Source: Bacillus sp. SJS | Lineage (GTDB): Bacteria > Bacillota > Bacilli > Bacillales > Bacillaceae | Direction of reading: 5' to 3' | Length of the DNA stretch: 64,000 nucleotides | NCBI RefSeq assembly: GCF_000732485.2 | Contig: NZ_JAQV02000015.1 | Location: 310,001-374,000, forward strand | Shown here: positions 7,683 through 17,503 of the stretch, piece by piece | How positions within the stretch are numbered: position 1 is the stretch's first letter | Layout: every line of letters begins with the position of its first letter | Made by a program: the position numbers and the translations under genes | Notes under the pieces: generated by a model | Database searches by the model: none | The model's input: the letters and a program-made list of their open reading frames with translations, nothing else | What the model was told of the DNA's origin: nothing

Positions 7683-7715
7683 GTTCTTGATAAAGAACCT
7701 TACACACTGAGTATA
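7683..7715 (-). promoter_or_regulatory. sipW-tasA operon promoter with inverted SinR boxes
   Basis: On the minus strand, TATACT (7710-7715) is a good -10; the -35 is poor, as expected for an activated or derepressed promoter. Immediately downstream lies the inverted pair GTTCTTG / AAAGAAC (7683-7698), matching SinR consensus GTTCTYT in both orientations. SinR bound here would block transcription initiation or escape. Confidence 0.55.
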
Positions 7716-7758
7716 TCGTATGACCCACAAAACGGAAAGTGGTCTTTTGCACCAAAAA

Positions 7759-7856
7759 GTTCTTTTTAACGAATATTCTCTGTTGTTTCCTTCGCTTTTC
7801 TTCATTTTTCTAACTTTTTCATAATTTTTTCGTTTCTTTTGTTTTATATAAAGAAC
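7759..7856. promoter_or_regulatory. Additional SinR-type boxes upstream of the sipW-tasA operon
   Basis: GTTCTTT occurs at 7759-7765 and its reverse complement AAAGAAC at 7850-7856, both in the otherwise AT-rich noncoding stretch upstream of the operon promoter. A further AAAGAAC lies inside sipW at 7595-7601. The clustering of heptamers near this operon suggests a multi-site operator. Confidence 0.5.
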
Positions 7857-7904
7857 AAAATTGGTTGCATTTTGATTCTTTAGACATGGTATTACCTAAC
7901 TAAA

Positions 7905-7931
7905 AACCGGCTCTATTAGAAGAGCCGGTTC
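7905..7931 (-). terminator. Terminator of the oligoendopeptidase gene
   Basis: Perfect stem AACCGGCTCT / AGAGCCGGTT with a T-run on the minus strand, just after the oligoendopeptidase stop codon. Confidence 0.88.
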
Positions 7932-7938
7932 TCATCCA

Positions 7939-9852
7939 TTACTTTTCGTTCATCAATTTTTCCATTTCATTCAATGTTTCCTCAAACACTTGCATCGCCT
8001 GATCAATCGGTTTGGATGTGGACATGTCCACTCCGGCACCCTTCAGGATGCTGATTGGATCGGAGGATCCGCCTGCAGTCAGGAAGTTATCCTTCACGCG
8101 CTTAACAGCCGGTGCGCCTTCGTCCGTGATCTGCTTGGACAGAGCCGTTGAAGCTGCGAAGCTTGTAGCGTATTGATACACATAGAAATTGTAGTTATAG
8201 AAGTGAGGGATGCGCGCCCATTCCATTGGGATCTCTTCATCCGCCGCCATCGCTTTTCCGTAATACTTCTTATTGATGTCCCCGTATACTTTCTTATACG
8301 TTTCTGCGTTCAGCGCTTCGCCTTTTTGGTCCAGCTCATGAATCTCTTTTTCGAATTCAGCAAACTGAGTTTGACGGAATAGCGTCGTACGGAAGTTTTC
8401 AAGACGCTGATTCAGCAAGAACATTTTTTCTTCTTTCGTTTTAGCGTTTTTATATTCACTGTTCCAGAGCAAGGCTTCATTCAGCGTGGAAGCGACTTCA
8501 GCTGTGAAGGTTGCATAGTTGGAGTTGAAATAATTTTGTTTTTCGCTCGACATGTAGGAATGAACGGCATGTCCTAATTCATGGGCAATTGTGGATACGT
8601 CATCCTTCGTTCCCTGATAATTTAACAGGAGGTATGGATGTGAACCGTAGGAACCCCATTGGTAAGCGCCTGTTGCTTTATCATCGGTAGAATAAACGTC
8701 AATCCAGCGCTGATCAAATGCTGTTTTCAATGTATTTACATAGTCTTCGCCCATTGGCTTCAGACCTTCGAGCACCATTTTCTCTGCATCTGCATATGGA
8801 ATGTAGGTTTCGTCTGCTTCCACAATCGGTGTATAGATGTCGTACATATGAAGCTCATCGACTCCGAGCATTTTCTTCTTCAATTCCATATAGCGGTGCA
8901 TTAAAGGCAATCCTTTGTTAACGGAAGAAATCAGCTGATCATATACTTTTGACGGGACATTGTTTGGCACAACAGCCGCTTCCAAAGCAGATTTATAATT
9001 TCTCACTTCAGCACCGATATTATGGCTCTTCACTTGAGCCGTCAGTGTTTGCGAGAACGAATCCTGGAATTTTCCAAGCGTTTGATAATACGCTTCATAC
9101 GCTTGCTTGCGAACATTGCGGTCCTTGCTTTCCATATAAGAAATGAAGTTGGAACGTGTCAGCTGTACGTCCTTCCCGCTGGAGTCCTTGATCATCGGGA
9201 ACTTCACATCTTTTGCAAGCATCGCATAAACACCTGAACCCGTATCATTCAATGGAGATACCTTCGCAAGCAGCTCTTCTTCCTGCTTTGTGAGGGTGTG
9301 GTCTTTCGTGCGAATCATATCTTTAATGAAATATTTATAGGGTGCCGTCATTTTATTGCGAAGGAAACGTTCAATTTCTTTTTTCGGAATGCTGACGACT
9401 TCCGGCTTGAACCATGAAGTATTAGCTGAAACCTTCGCGGACATTTTTTCCGCACGGTCCGTCAAAGCCTGCAGAGACGAATTAGACTGGTTCACATCGA
9501 ACGAAAGGTTTGCGTAAACATAGGCTTTATCGGAAATAACGGATAGCGCTGCATAGTCCTTTAATGCATTTGTAAGATTCAGAGCGGATTTCCCAATCTT
9601 GCCCTGGTGGTTCTTTTTGAACTTCGCAGACAGATCTTCGGCTTTCTTTACATCCGCTTCCCACGCTGCTTTGGATTTGTACATATCTTCCAAATTCCAT
9701 TTATACTCTACTGGAATTTCATCGCGGTTTTTGTAATTCGGTTTAGCTTGCTCTTCGGCATGGGCAACCGGAGTGCTAAGTACGTTGTACGGTACCACTG
9801 CTGAAACGGCGATCGCAGCCGCTGCCACAGTTGTTATAAGCTGTTTTTTCAT
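7939..9852 (-). CDS. pepF: Secreted oligoendopeptidase F (M3B metallopeptidase), 637 aa
   Basis: The first ~33 residues form a signal peptide ending around VAHA-EEQ, so unlike cytoplasmic PepF this form is exported. The mature part has the M3B alpha-helical fold. The zinc site HELGH sits at residues 424-428, with the third ligand probably Glu452 in TAEVASTLNEA. Oligoendopeptidase F enzymes cut short peptides and cannot act on folded proteins. Next to the matrix operon, a nutritional or signal-peptide-trimming role outside the cell is possible but unproven. It is monocistronic, with a GGAGGGTC ribosome binding site and its own terminator. Confidence 0.9.
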   Translation of the reverse strand: MKKQLITTVAAAAIAVSAVVPYNVLSTPVAHAEEQAKPNYKNRDEIPVEYKWNLEDMYKSKAAWEADVKKAEDLSAKFKKNHQGKIGKSALNLTNALKDYAALSVISDKAYVYANLSFDVNQSNSSLQALTDRAEKMSAKVSANTSWFKPEVVSIPKKEIERFLRNKMTAPYKYFIKDMIRTKDHTLTKQEEELLAKVSPLNDTGSGVYAMLAKDVKFPMIKDSSGKDVQLTRSNFISYMESKDRNVRKQAYEAYYQTLGKFQDSFSQTLTAQVKSHNIGAEVRNYKSALEAAVVPNNVPSKVYDQLISSVNKGLPLMHRYMELKKKMLGVDELHMYDIYTPIVEADETYIPYADAEKMVLEGLKPMGEDYVNTLKTAFDQRWIDVYSTDDKATGAYQWGSYGSHPYLLLNYQGTKDDVSTIAHELGHAVHSYMSSEKQNYFNSNYATFTAEVASTLNEALLWNSEYKNAKTKEEKMFLLNQRLENFRTTLFRQTQFAEFEKEIHELDQKGEALNAETYKKVYGDINKKYYGKAMAADEEIPMEWARIPHFYNYNFYVYQYATSFAASTALSKQITDEGAPAVKRVKDNFLTAGGSSDPISILKGAGVDMSTSKPIDQAMQVFEETLNEMEKLMNEK

Positions 9853-10060
9853 GAAAAAGACCCTCCAAATTATGTATATTTTTCTATAACACCCTTATAT
9901 TTCAACAAGAATTTACATTATTCCTTCTTTTCTGAAAAAATAGTTATTTGGTTTTGGAGTTTTTATTTAGGTTTCCTTTAAATGGGTGGAATTATTACAA
10001 ACGGTGGAGGGTGGGGGAAGTGTTAACTACCAGAGCTCTTTGCGGGGGACGGGGAGCGAG

Positions 10061-10183
10061 GTCTGTCCCTCACTCTGCTAAAGAACCAAAGCTCCGGCAC
10101 CAACTCTCCAAACGGTTGGTATATCTGGCTCCGCGGTCCACTTCCTCTGTCCCCGGCTGCGGTGAAGCATAACGGGACTGGCA
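10061..10183. repeat. Stem-loop repeat unit C, truncated or diverged
   Basis: It carries the family blocks CCAAAGCTCCGGCACC, ACGGTTGG, CTCTGTCCCCGGCTGCGGTGAAG and the 3' arm GGGACTGGCAC. It is the least conserved copy. Directly after its 3' arm the insertion-sequence region begins. The ~200 bp between the oligoendopeptidase start and this unit hold only that gene's promoter region, and I see nothing else there. Confidence 0.6.
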
Positions 10184-10249
10184 CACTAGCGATGCACCAC
10201 TTGAAAATTATGGATAATAAACAGAAAGATCCTTTACAGAACGCAAAAA

Positions 10250-10302
10250 AGCTCCTAATGTAGAAGGGACCATACTTGTTCCCAACTCTACGAAAAGGAG
10301 CT
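10250..10302 (+). promoter_or_regulatory. Hairpin sequestering the transposase ribosome binding site
   Basis: AGCTCCT (10250-10256) pairs with AGGAGCT (10296-10302), and GTAG and GGGA segments pair inside. The ribosome binding site AAAGGAG lies in the right arm. Such a structure blocks translation of transcripts entering from outside, a known safeguard in IS4/IS231 elements. Confidence 0.6.
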
Positions 10303-10307
10303 CAACC

Positions 10308-11516
10308 GTGAGTAAAAGTATAGGTCAATTATCGCTTATTTGTCAATGCCTCTCCCTCTTACCAATGGAGGATTTTGAGTGTCCTCTTTTGGATTACGAC
10401 AAGGATAAACTTTCAACCAGTGCGCTCATGAAAATCATGGTCTGTGCCCAACTAGACCAGTGGAATTCATACTCTATGATGGAAGAGAAGCTCCGGGCAA
10501 ATCCGGAACTCCGCGAACATTTGGGAATAAAAAAAGGAATTAGCGGAAGCCAGCTTAGCCGCCGAATTAATGATCTGCCAACGGAGCTCGTTCAGAAATT
10601 ATTTGTCAAGGTCATCGAGAAACTTAAACTCCTTTCTAAAAAATGCAAGGGAAGCGACCGAAACGTAGGCCGGCTCGCTATCGTTGATTCAACTGAATTG
10701 CGGCTGCCTCATCAACTTTGTAAATGGACGCGCATTTCAAAAGGGCACACGGCGGTAAAAATGCACACTCGATTAAACGTCGTTTCCTCAACCACCGTCT
10801 TTCCAGATAAAATTGTTCCTTCCACCGGCAAGGTGGGGGATGTGGAAACCGGTATTTATATGGTTGAAGACCCGAATGTCACGCATTTAATGGATCGAGC
10901 TTATCCTTCCACTAAAAATCTCATGGATTGGCAAAAAAGAAAGATTAAATTCATTGCTCGGGTCCGAAAGAACCTCCGGCTCTATACTCAGGAGAGTTAC
11001 AAAACCACGCACCCAAGGATTTTGCGAGACGAAAAGATTCATTATGGGGTAACGGAAGATCCGCTTCGGTATGTAGAATTCATTGATGAAAAGGAAAGGG
11101 TGTACCGGATTTTAACCACACGATTTGATTTGACAGATCAAGAAGTTATGGACACCTACAAGCAGCGGTGGATGATTGAGCTTTTCTTCAAATGGATTAA
11201 GGGACACCTGAGACTAACGAAAGTTTGGAGTAAAAAACCGCAAGGGATTTGGAACCAGATGTTCCTAGCCCTCATCGCGTATGCTGTAACTTTGATGATG
11301 CGGATCACGATGTCTCCCTCTCATACTCAATGGGAATTTTTCCGGATTTTACAATGTTACTGGTTTCAACCGGTTTGTAAAGTTATTGAGGCCATTAAGA
11401 GACCGAAGAAGAAATCGAAAGGGAGGCAAAAAGTACCGGATCAGCCTCACTCAGACAACCTGGAAGAATTGTTCATTGGAACCGTAGCCCACTATAAAGC
11501 CCCTGGTAAAAAATAA
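10308..11516 (+). CDS. IS4-family transposase, 402 aa, apparently intact
   Basis: The gene begins at GTG 10308 after AAAGGAG. The frame is complete. Typical IS4/IS231-type features are seen: an N-terminal Leu-rich region; first catalytic Asp probably in AIVDSTELRL; second in MDRAYPS; and the YREK-like region TYKQRWMIELFFKWIKGHL, whose Glu completes the DDE triad, followed by LTKVWSKKPQGI and a hydrophobic C-terminal stretch. It resembles the IS4Bsu1 group. Its being uninterrupted suggests recent activity. Confidence 0.85.
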   Translation: MSKSIGQLSLICQCLSLLPMEDFECPLLDYDKDKLSTSALMKIMVCAQLDQWNSYSMMEEKLRANPELREHLGIKKGISGSQLSRRINDLPTELVQKLFVKVIEKLKLLSKKCKGSDRNVGRLAIVDSTELRLPHQLCKWTRISKGHTAVKMHTRLNVVSSTTVFPDKIVPSTGKVGDVETGIYMVEDPNVTHLMDRAYPSTKNLMDWQKRKIKFIARVRKNLRLYTQESYKTTHPRILRDEKIHYGVTEDPLRYVEFIDEKERVYRILTTRFDLTDQEVMDTYKQRWMIELFFKWIKGHLRLTKVWSKKPQGIWNQMFLALIAYAVTLMMRITMSPSHTQWEFFRILQCYWFQPVCKVIEAIKRPKKKSKGRQKVPDQPHSDNLEELFIGTVAHYKAPGKK

Positions 11517-11651
11517 GCAGGTTTTTCAATAGTTAAAAAATGGGAACGAGGTCATTTACTGTCCATACTCTCCTTTTTTCATTCCTCTCATCAAATCAAC
11601 TGTAAAATTATTGAATATATTCAATTTAAACCCTTGCGTGCAACGCTAGTG

Positions 11652-11776
11652 GGCCTGTCCCCATAAATTTTACCGTACTAAAGCTCCGGCACCGATCCTG
11701 GAAACCGTTGGGGCATAAGGGCTCATCGGACATGCCCTATGTCCCCTGATGCGGTGAAGAATGAGGGGACTGGCAC
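11652..11776. repeat. Stem-loop repeat unit D
   Basis: The unit contains ACTAAAGCTCCGGCACC, AACCGTTGGGGCATAAGGG, GTCCCCTGATGCGGTGAAGAATGA and the 3' arm GGGGACTGGCAC. It is highly similar to unit E, with which it is head-to-tail. The junction between the two forms a 24-bp perfect palindrome centred on 11777/11778. Confidence 0.7.
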
Positions 11777-11777
11777 C

Positions 11778-11903
11778 GTGCCAGTCCCCTTAAATTTTAC
11801 CGGACTAAAGCTCCGGCACCATTCAGGCAAACTGTTGGGGCATAAGGGCTCATCGGGTATGGTCTCTGTCCCCCGATGCGGTGAAGAATGACGGGACTGG
11901 CAC
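11778..11903. repeat. Stem-loop repeat unit E
   Basis: A near-identical copy of unit D, with 5' arm GTGCCAGTCCCC at 11778-11789 and 3' arm GGGACTGGCAC ending at 11903. Units C, D and E would form one tandem array if the insertion sequence were removed. Confidence 0.7.
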
Positions 11904-11933
11904 CTGGCCGCCGCTGCAGCCAGATAACCCCCA

Positions 11934-11969
11934 CAAAAAAACGCTTGGATTCAATCCAAGCGTTTTTTG
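11934..11969 (-). terminator. pgcA terminator
   Basis: Perfect stem AACGCTTGGATT / AATCCAAGCGTT followed by T-tract on the minus strand; A-tract on the other side makes it potentially bidirectional. Confidence 0.9.
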
Positions 11970-11976
11970 TGCTTTA

Positions 11977-13728
11977 TTACTTGCCTGCTTTATTCGTAAT
12001 AATCTCTTCTACCGCTTCCATTACGGACTTTTCAACATGCGCAAGGCGCTGCTCGGCATCCTCAAGGGATGTGCCTTTGACAGCGAAGTAGAATTTGATT
12101 TTCGGCTCCGTACCGGATGGACGCAGGCAGAACCATGTGCCATCTTCAAGGAAGTATTTAAGAACGTTGGATTTTGGAAGATCGATTTCTTCTTTTTCTC
12201 CGGAGACGTTCAGCTGTCTTTCACTGGTTTTGTAATCCTCAACAATGGTTACCTTTTTGCCGGCGATTTCAGCAGGAGGGTTCGAACGGAAGGCAGCAAG
12301 GATGTCCTGAATCTGCTCAGCACCTTCTTTTCCTTTCAGCGTCAAGGATTTCAGGCCTTCTTTAAAGTAGCCGTATTGTGCGAAAATCTCAAGCAGCCCC
12401 TGATACAGCGTCATACCTTTCTTTTTATAGAAACCACATACTTCAACAGCTAGCAATGCAGCTTGAATCGCATCTTTATCACGTGCAAAATCACCGATTA
12501 AATAGCCATAGCTTTCCTCATAGCCAAACTGGAACGTATACTGGCCGGACTCTTCGTATTCACGGATTTTTTCCCCGATAAATTTGAACCCGGTAAGAGT
12601 ATCGACCGTTTCAAGATTGAAGGAAGATGCAACTTCCCGGCCAATTTCTGACGTAACGATTGTTTTCAGCACAATGCCGTTGTCCGGAAGGATGCCTTTT
12701 GCTTTTTTCTCGGACAGCAAGTAGTGAAGCAGAATCGCACCCGTTTGATTTCCTGTCAAAACGACGTATTCATCCGCTTCGTTTTTAACAGCAATCCCAA
12801 GGCGGTCTGCATCCGGATCCGTTGCAATCAGGATGTCAGCTCCCGCTGCTTCTCCATCGCGGATCGCCAATTCAAATGCCGCATGCTCTTCTGGGTTAGG
12901 AGACTTAACCGTTGAAAAGTTCGGATCAGGAAGCTCCTGCTCCTTCACGACTATTACATTTTCATATCCAAGTGCAGCGAGTCCGCGTCGCACCGGCTTG
13001 TTCGCCGTTCCGTGAAGCGGTGTGAAAACGACCTTCACATCTACCTCTTTAGAAAGCTCAGGATTTACAGAAATAGATGTCAGCTTTTGCGTATATTTCT
13101 CATCGATTTCATCACCGATGATTTTGATTAACCCGGCTTCCTTCAGACTTGCTTCATCCTTTACCTCAATGGATAGCTCGTCCTCAAGCTCATTTACCTT
13201 TGCAATGACTTCATCTGCCGCAGCAGGAGGAAGCTGGCCGCCATCTTCGCCGTATACTTTGTAGCCATTGTATTCTGGAGGATTGTGGCTTGCCGTTAAA
13301 ACGATTCCCGAAAAAGCATTCAATTCGCGAACCGCGAAGCTCAGCTCAGGAGTAGGACGAAGTTCATCGAATACGTATGTTTGAATACCATGAGTCGCAA
13401 GCGTTTTCGCTGCTTCCATCGCAAACTCAGGAGATTTGTGACGGGAATCATACGCGATCGCCACGCCTCTCTTTTTCGCTTCCTCACCGAAAGATTCTAT
13501 GTATTTTGCCAAGCCTTCGGAAGCTTTTCGAACTGTATAAATGTTCATCCGGTTTGTGCCGGGTCCTATTTCCCCGCGCATTCCGCCTGTACCAAACTCA
13601 AGATCCTTGTAGAAGCAATCCTCCAGCTGTTTTTCATCATCTTTGAAACTGACTAGCAGATCCAATAATTCAGGATCAAGATTGGTTTGGTTCTTCCAGC
13701 GCTCATAGCTTTGTGTCCAGTTCATCAT
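11977..13728 (-). CDS. pgcA: Alpha-phosphoglucomutase (PgcA/YhxB), 583 aa
   Basis: It interconverts glucose 6-phosphate and glucose 1-phosphate, feeding UDP-glucose for teichoic acid, glycolipid and exopolysaccharide synthesis. The phosphohexomutase signatures are all present: phospho-serine loop TASHNP (Ser147), the magnesium loop DPDADR (304-309), the sugar loop GEESYGY and the C-terminal phosphate-binding loop RPSGTEPK. The length is normal for PgcA. An AGGAGGTAA site precedes tandem ATGs, and the first was taken. Its position downstream of glpD is the same as in B. subtilis. Separate transcription is likely because a terminator and the 21-bp repeat region lie between them. Confidence 0.95.
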   Translation of the reverse strand: MMNWTQSYERWKNQTNLDPELLDLLVSFKDDEKQLEDCFYKDLEFGTGGMRGEIGPGTNRMNIYTVRKASEGLAKYIESFGEEAKKRGVAIAYDSRHKSPEFAMEAAKTLATHGIQTYVFDELRPTPELSFAVRELNAFSGIVLTASHNPPEYNGYKVYGEDGGQLPPAAADEVIAKVNELEDELSIEVKDEASLKEAGLIKIIGDEIDEKYTQKLTSISVNPELSKEVDVKVVFTPLHGTANKPVRRGLAALGYENVIVVKEQELPDPNFSTVKSPNPEEHAAFELAIRDGEAAGADILIATDPDADRLGIAVKNEADEYVVLTGNQTGAILLHYLLSEKKAKGILPDNGIVLKTIVTSEIGREVASSFNLETVDTLTGFKFIGEKIREYEESGQYTFQFGYEESYGYLIGDFARDKDAIQAALLAVEVCGFYKKKGMTLYQGLLEIFAQYGYFKEGLKSLTLKGKEGAEQIQDILAAFRSNPPAEIAGKKVTIVEDYKTSERQLNVSGEKEEIDLPKSNVLKYFLEDGTWFCLRPSGTEPKIKFYFAVKGTSLEDAEQRLAHVEKSVMEAVEEIITNKAGK

Positions 13729-13925
13729 TTACCTCCTGAAGTGCTAAGTTTTATCCTTCTATACGGTTTCTCCATCCATGCTGTTCTCTCCTGCAATTTT
13801 CCTTGAAAAAGAAGCGCATGATCTCACTTATTTTATCATAAAAAACATGATGGGGGCGGGTTTTGACTAGGGTGGGGCATTAGTCTGAATCCAGTCAGTC
13901 GAACGTTGTCTGGATATGTCGAATT

Positions 13926-14005
13926 GCCCGTAATCGACACATTTGTGCCCGTTATCGACACGCTTGTGCCCGTTATCGACAAAATTTCGCCCGTAAAATC
14001 CATGC
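13926..14005. repeat. 21-bp periodic array (GCCCGTTATCGACA type)
   Basis: GCCCGT(T/A)ATCGACA-like cores begin at 13926, 13947, 13968 and 13989, spaced exactly 21 bp. A further GCCCGTAA occurs at 14033. The noncoding stretch between pgcA and glpD (about 440 bp) contains nothing else convincing. Read on the minus strand, the array spells a heptapeptide-like repeat (SITGTNV), but there is no credible gene start. The 21-bp spacing is shared with the AGCCG arrays at 26.2 and 53.5 kb. Confidence 0.7.
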
Positions 14006-14128
14006 CACCTGGCATGCGATCCACCTCTTTGTGCCCGTAAACCCTGTTCAACCCTGATCTGCTTTTAACATCCATTAAACCCGGTACAATCAATCTTTTT
14101 AACATCTATCCCATTCCCCAATTCACAG

Positions 14129-14163
14129 AAAAAAAAACCGCCCCAGTCTCCCGGGGCAGTCGC
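14129..14163 (-). terminator. glpD terminator
   Basis: GC-rich hairpin (CTGCCCCGGGAGACTGGGGCGG) ending in a run of T on the minus strand. Confidence 0.85.
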
Positions 14164-14172
14164 ATTTGAACA

Positions 14173-15834
14173 TTATTCTGCGAGCGGAACGACCGCATAA
14201 TCAATCTGCTCGTTCAATTGCTCTGTATACGTCCGTTTTTGCTCATCAGTCCAGTTCAGACGGCTGGCCATGTAGCTGATTACCGGTTCTTTATAGCTTC
14301 TAACCCAATCAATATTGAAATAAACGGCTCCGGTACGGCGAACGAAGAAGTCAGCCGGTGTTGCTGCAAGTTCTTCCGTGATTGCGTATTCCGCAGCAGC
14401 AAGAACGTAAGCCGGAATGTTTAGGCGTGCTGCCTCGTCCTTCACACTGTCCAGGATTTCAAGCACCTGGTCCACGTTTGAACCGTAGCGCTGGGCAAGC
14501 CGCTCTGCTTGCTGTTCAGTTAATCCATGCTTTTGTCCTGCTTCTGTTTTGACTTTCTTAAATTGCTGGAAGCTGGATGCGCCGCCTACATGGCCTCCAG
14601 ATACAGGCATATTTTTCGTTTTGCATTTGCCGAAATCTTTTCCGGTTTCGTTATTCAAGCGTTCTGCTACAAGGTTCACAATATGCTCCGCCATTTTCCG
14701 GTAGCCAGTCAGCTTCCCGCCTGCGATGGTAATCAGGCCGGAATTGGAAGTCCAAACCTCGTCTTTCCTGGAGATTTCGGATGGATCTTTTCCTTCTTCA
14801 TGAATAAGCGGGCGTAATCCTGCCCAGCTGGATTCAACATCTTCCACTTTAATTTCCAGACTCGGGAACATGTAGTTGATGGCGTCCACCACGTATTTGC
14901 GGTCTGCCTCTGTCATTCTCGGCTTCGCAATGTCGCTTTTATAGACGGTGTCCGTCGTTCCTACGTAAGTTTTGCCTTCGCGCGGAATTGCAAACACCAT
15001 CCGTTTATCCGGTGTGTCAAAATAGACAGCCTGCTTCAATGGGAACCGGGATTGATCGAATACCAGGTGAATTCCTTTAGTAAGCTGAAGGTGCTTGCCC
15101 TCTTTGGAATGATCTTTTTCTCTCAGACCGTCTACCCAAGGACCAGTCGCATTGACGATTTTTTTGGCGTGGACGTCATACGTTTTGCCTGTTAGCACGT
15201 CCAAAATTTTCACGCCGATCACTTTGCCTTTTTCATATAGGAGGCTATCGACCTTCGCATAGTTAACCGGCTCTGCTCCGAATCGAACGGCTTCTTTCAT
15301 GACTTCGATCGTTAAACGGGCGTCATCTGTTTTGTATTCTACATAGCGGCCTCCGCCAAGCAGATCCTGCTTTTTGACAAGCGGTTCTCTTTCCAGTACT
15401 TCATCCGCTGTCAGCATTGTGCGCCATTCGCTTTTCTTAACGCCTGCCAGGAAATCATAAACACGAAGTCCAATGCCTGTTGAAAATTTTCCGAAGGTAC
15501 CGCCTTTATGCATTGGAAGGAGCATCCATTCAGGTGTTGTTACGTGCGGTCCGTTTTCATAAACAATCGCGCGCTCTTTCCCAACCTCCGCCACCATTTT
15601 CACTTCAAATTGCTTTAAGTATCTTAAACCGCCGTGCACAAGCTTAGTCGAACGGCTTGATGTACCTGCAGCGAAATCCTGCATTTCCGCGAGGCCAATC
15701 TTCATTCCTCTGGATGCCGCATCAAGTGCAATGCCGGCACCTGTAATGCCTCCGCCGATCACGAACAGGTCGTATTGCTCCGTTGTCATTTTTTCAAGCT
15801 GCTTTTCTCTATCTAAACTAGAAAAACTCATCAT
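14173..15834 (-). CDS. glpD: Aerobic glycerol-3-phosphate dehydrogenase, 553 aa
   Basis: This FAD-dependent, membrane-associated enzyme oxidises glycerol 3-phosphate to dihydroxyacetone phosphate and passes electrons to the quinone pool. The dinucleotide motif VIGGGITGAG lies near residues 25-34, followed by AGTSSRSTKLVHGGLRYL and RPLIHEEGKDPSEISR, both nearly identical to B. subtilis GlpD. The frame is open 41 codons upstream, but the start was set at the ATG at 15834 because AGGGAGG lies 5-8 bases before the tandem ATG pair and the homologue begins MM. The upstream extension would run through the leader terminator. It is the last gene of the glp cluster, with its own promoter. Confidence 0.95.
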   Translation of the reverse strand: MMSFSSLDREKQLEKMTTEQYDLFVIGGGITGAGIALDAASRGMKIGLAEMQDFAAGTSSRSTKLVHGGLRYLKQFEVKMVAEVGKERAIVYENGPHVTTPEWMLLPMHKGGTFGKFSTGIGLRVYDFLAGVKKSEWRTMLTADEVLEREPLVKKQDLLGGGRYVEYKTDDARLTIEVMKEAVRFGAEPVNYAKVDSLLYEKGKVIGVKILDVLTGKTYDVHAKKIVNATGPWVDGLREKDHSKEGKHLQLTKGIHLVFDQSRFPLKQAVYFDTPDKRMVFAIPREGKTYVGTTDTVYKSDIAKPRMTEADRKYVVDAINYMFPSLEIKVEDVESSWAGLRPLIHEEGKDPSEISRKDEVWTSNSGLITIAGGKLTGYRKMAEHIVNLVAERLNNETGKDFGKCKTKNMPVSGGHVGGASSFQQFKKVKTEAGQKHGLTEQQAERLAQRYGSNVDQVLEILDSVKDEAARLNIPAYVLAAAEYAITEELAATPADFFVRRTGAVYFNIDWVRSYKEPVISYMASRLNWTDEQKRTYTEQLNEQIDYAVVPLAE

Positions 15835-15873
15835 GTTAGCCTCCCTGTATTTTTTGGCAGAAGATGAAGGCGC

Positions 15874-15934
15874 AAAAAAAGAGACCGCAACGAACCAAAA
15901 CAATGTCTCCACTGTTTTAGCGCTGCGGTCTCTC
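15874..15934 (-). promoter_or_regulatory. glpD leader terminator/antiterminator (GlpP target)
   Basis: In the untranslated leader, AGAGACCGCA and TGCGGTCTCT form a stem followed by TTTTTTT, a terminator 40 bases before the glpD start. Its place between promoter and gene matches the B. subtilis glpD leader, where GlpP with glycerol 3-phosphate prevents termination. The GGAGA(C/G) bases inside the loop recur in the glpF leader. Confidence 0.85.
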
Positions 15935-15969
15935 CTTATCTCCAACCGTACTGTCATTAACTTGAGTTT

Positions 15970-17503
<1,534 letters not shown>

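Larger units (their letters stand above)
10184..11651 (+). mobile_element. IS4-family insertion sequence lying between stem-loop repeats
   Basis: A single transposase gene is flanked by a 13/14-bp inverted match (CACTAGCGATGCAC at 10184-10197; its complement with one change at 11638-11651), which I take as provisional ends. No obvious target-site duplication is seen. The same GTGCAACGC core occurs at repeat-unit junctions elsewhere, so the inverted match could belong to the repeats rather than the element. The true ends may lie inside these coordinates. Confidence 0.6.

Noticed and set aside
9948-10172. Plus-strand open frame of 74 codons over repeat unit C
   Set aside because: It lies on the stem-loop repeat, has skewed composition, and no homology or spaced ribosome binding site; treated as repeat DNA.
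10184-11651. Target-site duplication for the IS4 element
   Set aside because: The flanks (GGGACTGGCA and GGCCTGTCCC) do not contain a direct repeat; resemblance comes from the repeat-unit arms.
13926-14045. CRISPR array
   Set aside because: Repeat-to-repeat distance of 21 bp is far too short, there are no unique spacers, and no cas genes are present in the window.
13836-14105. Minus-strand frame with SITGTNV repeats before glpD
   Set aside because: No ribosome binding site; the repetitive peptide follows directly from the 21-bp DNA repeat.
15835-15957. N-terminal extension of GlpD
   Set aside because: It would translate the leader terminator; the true start has a strong ribosome binding site and matches GlpD homologues.
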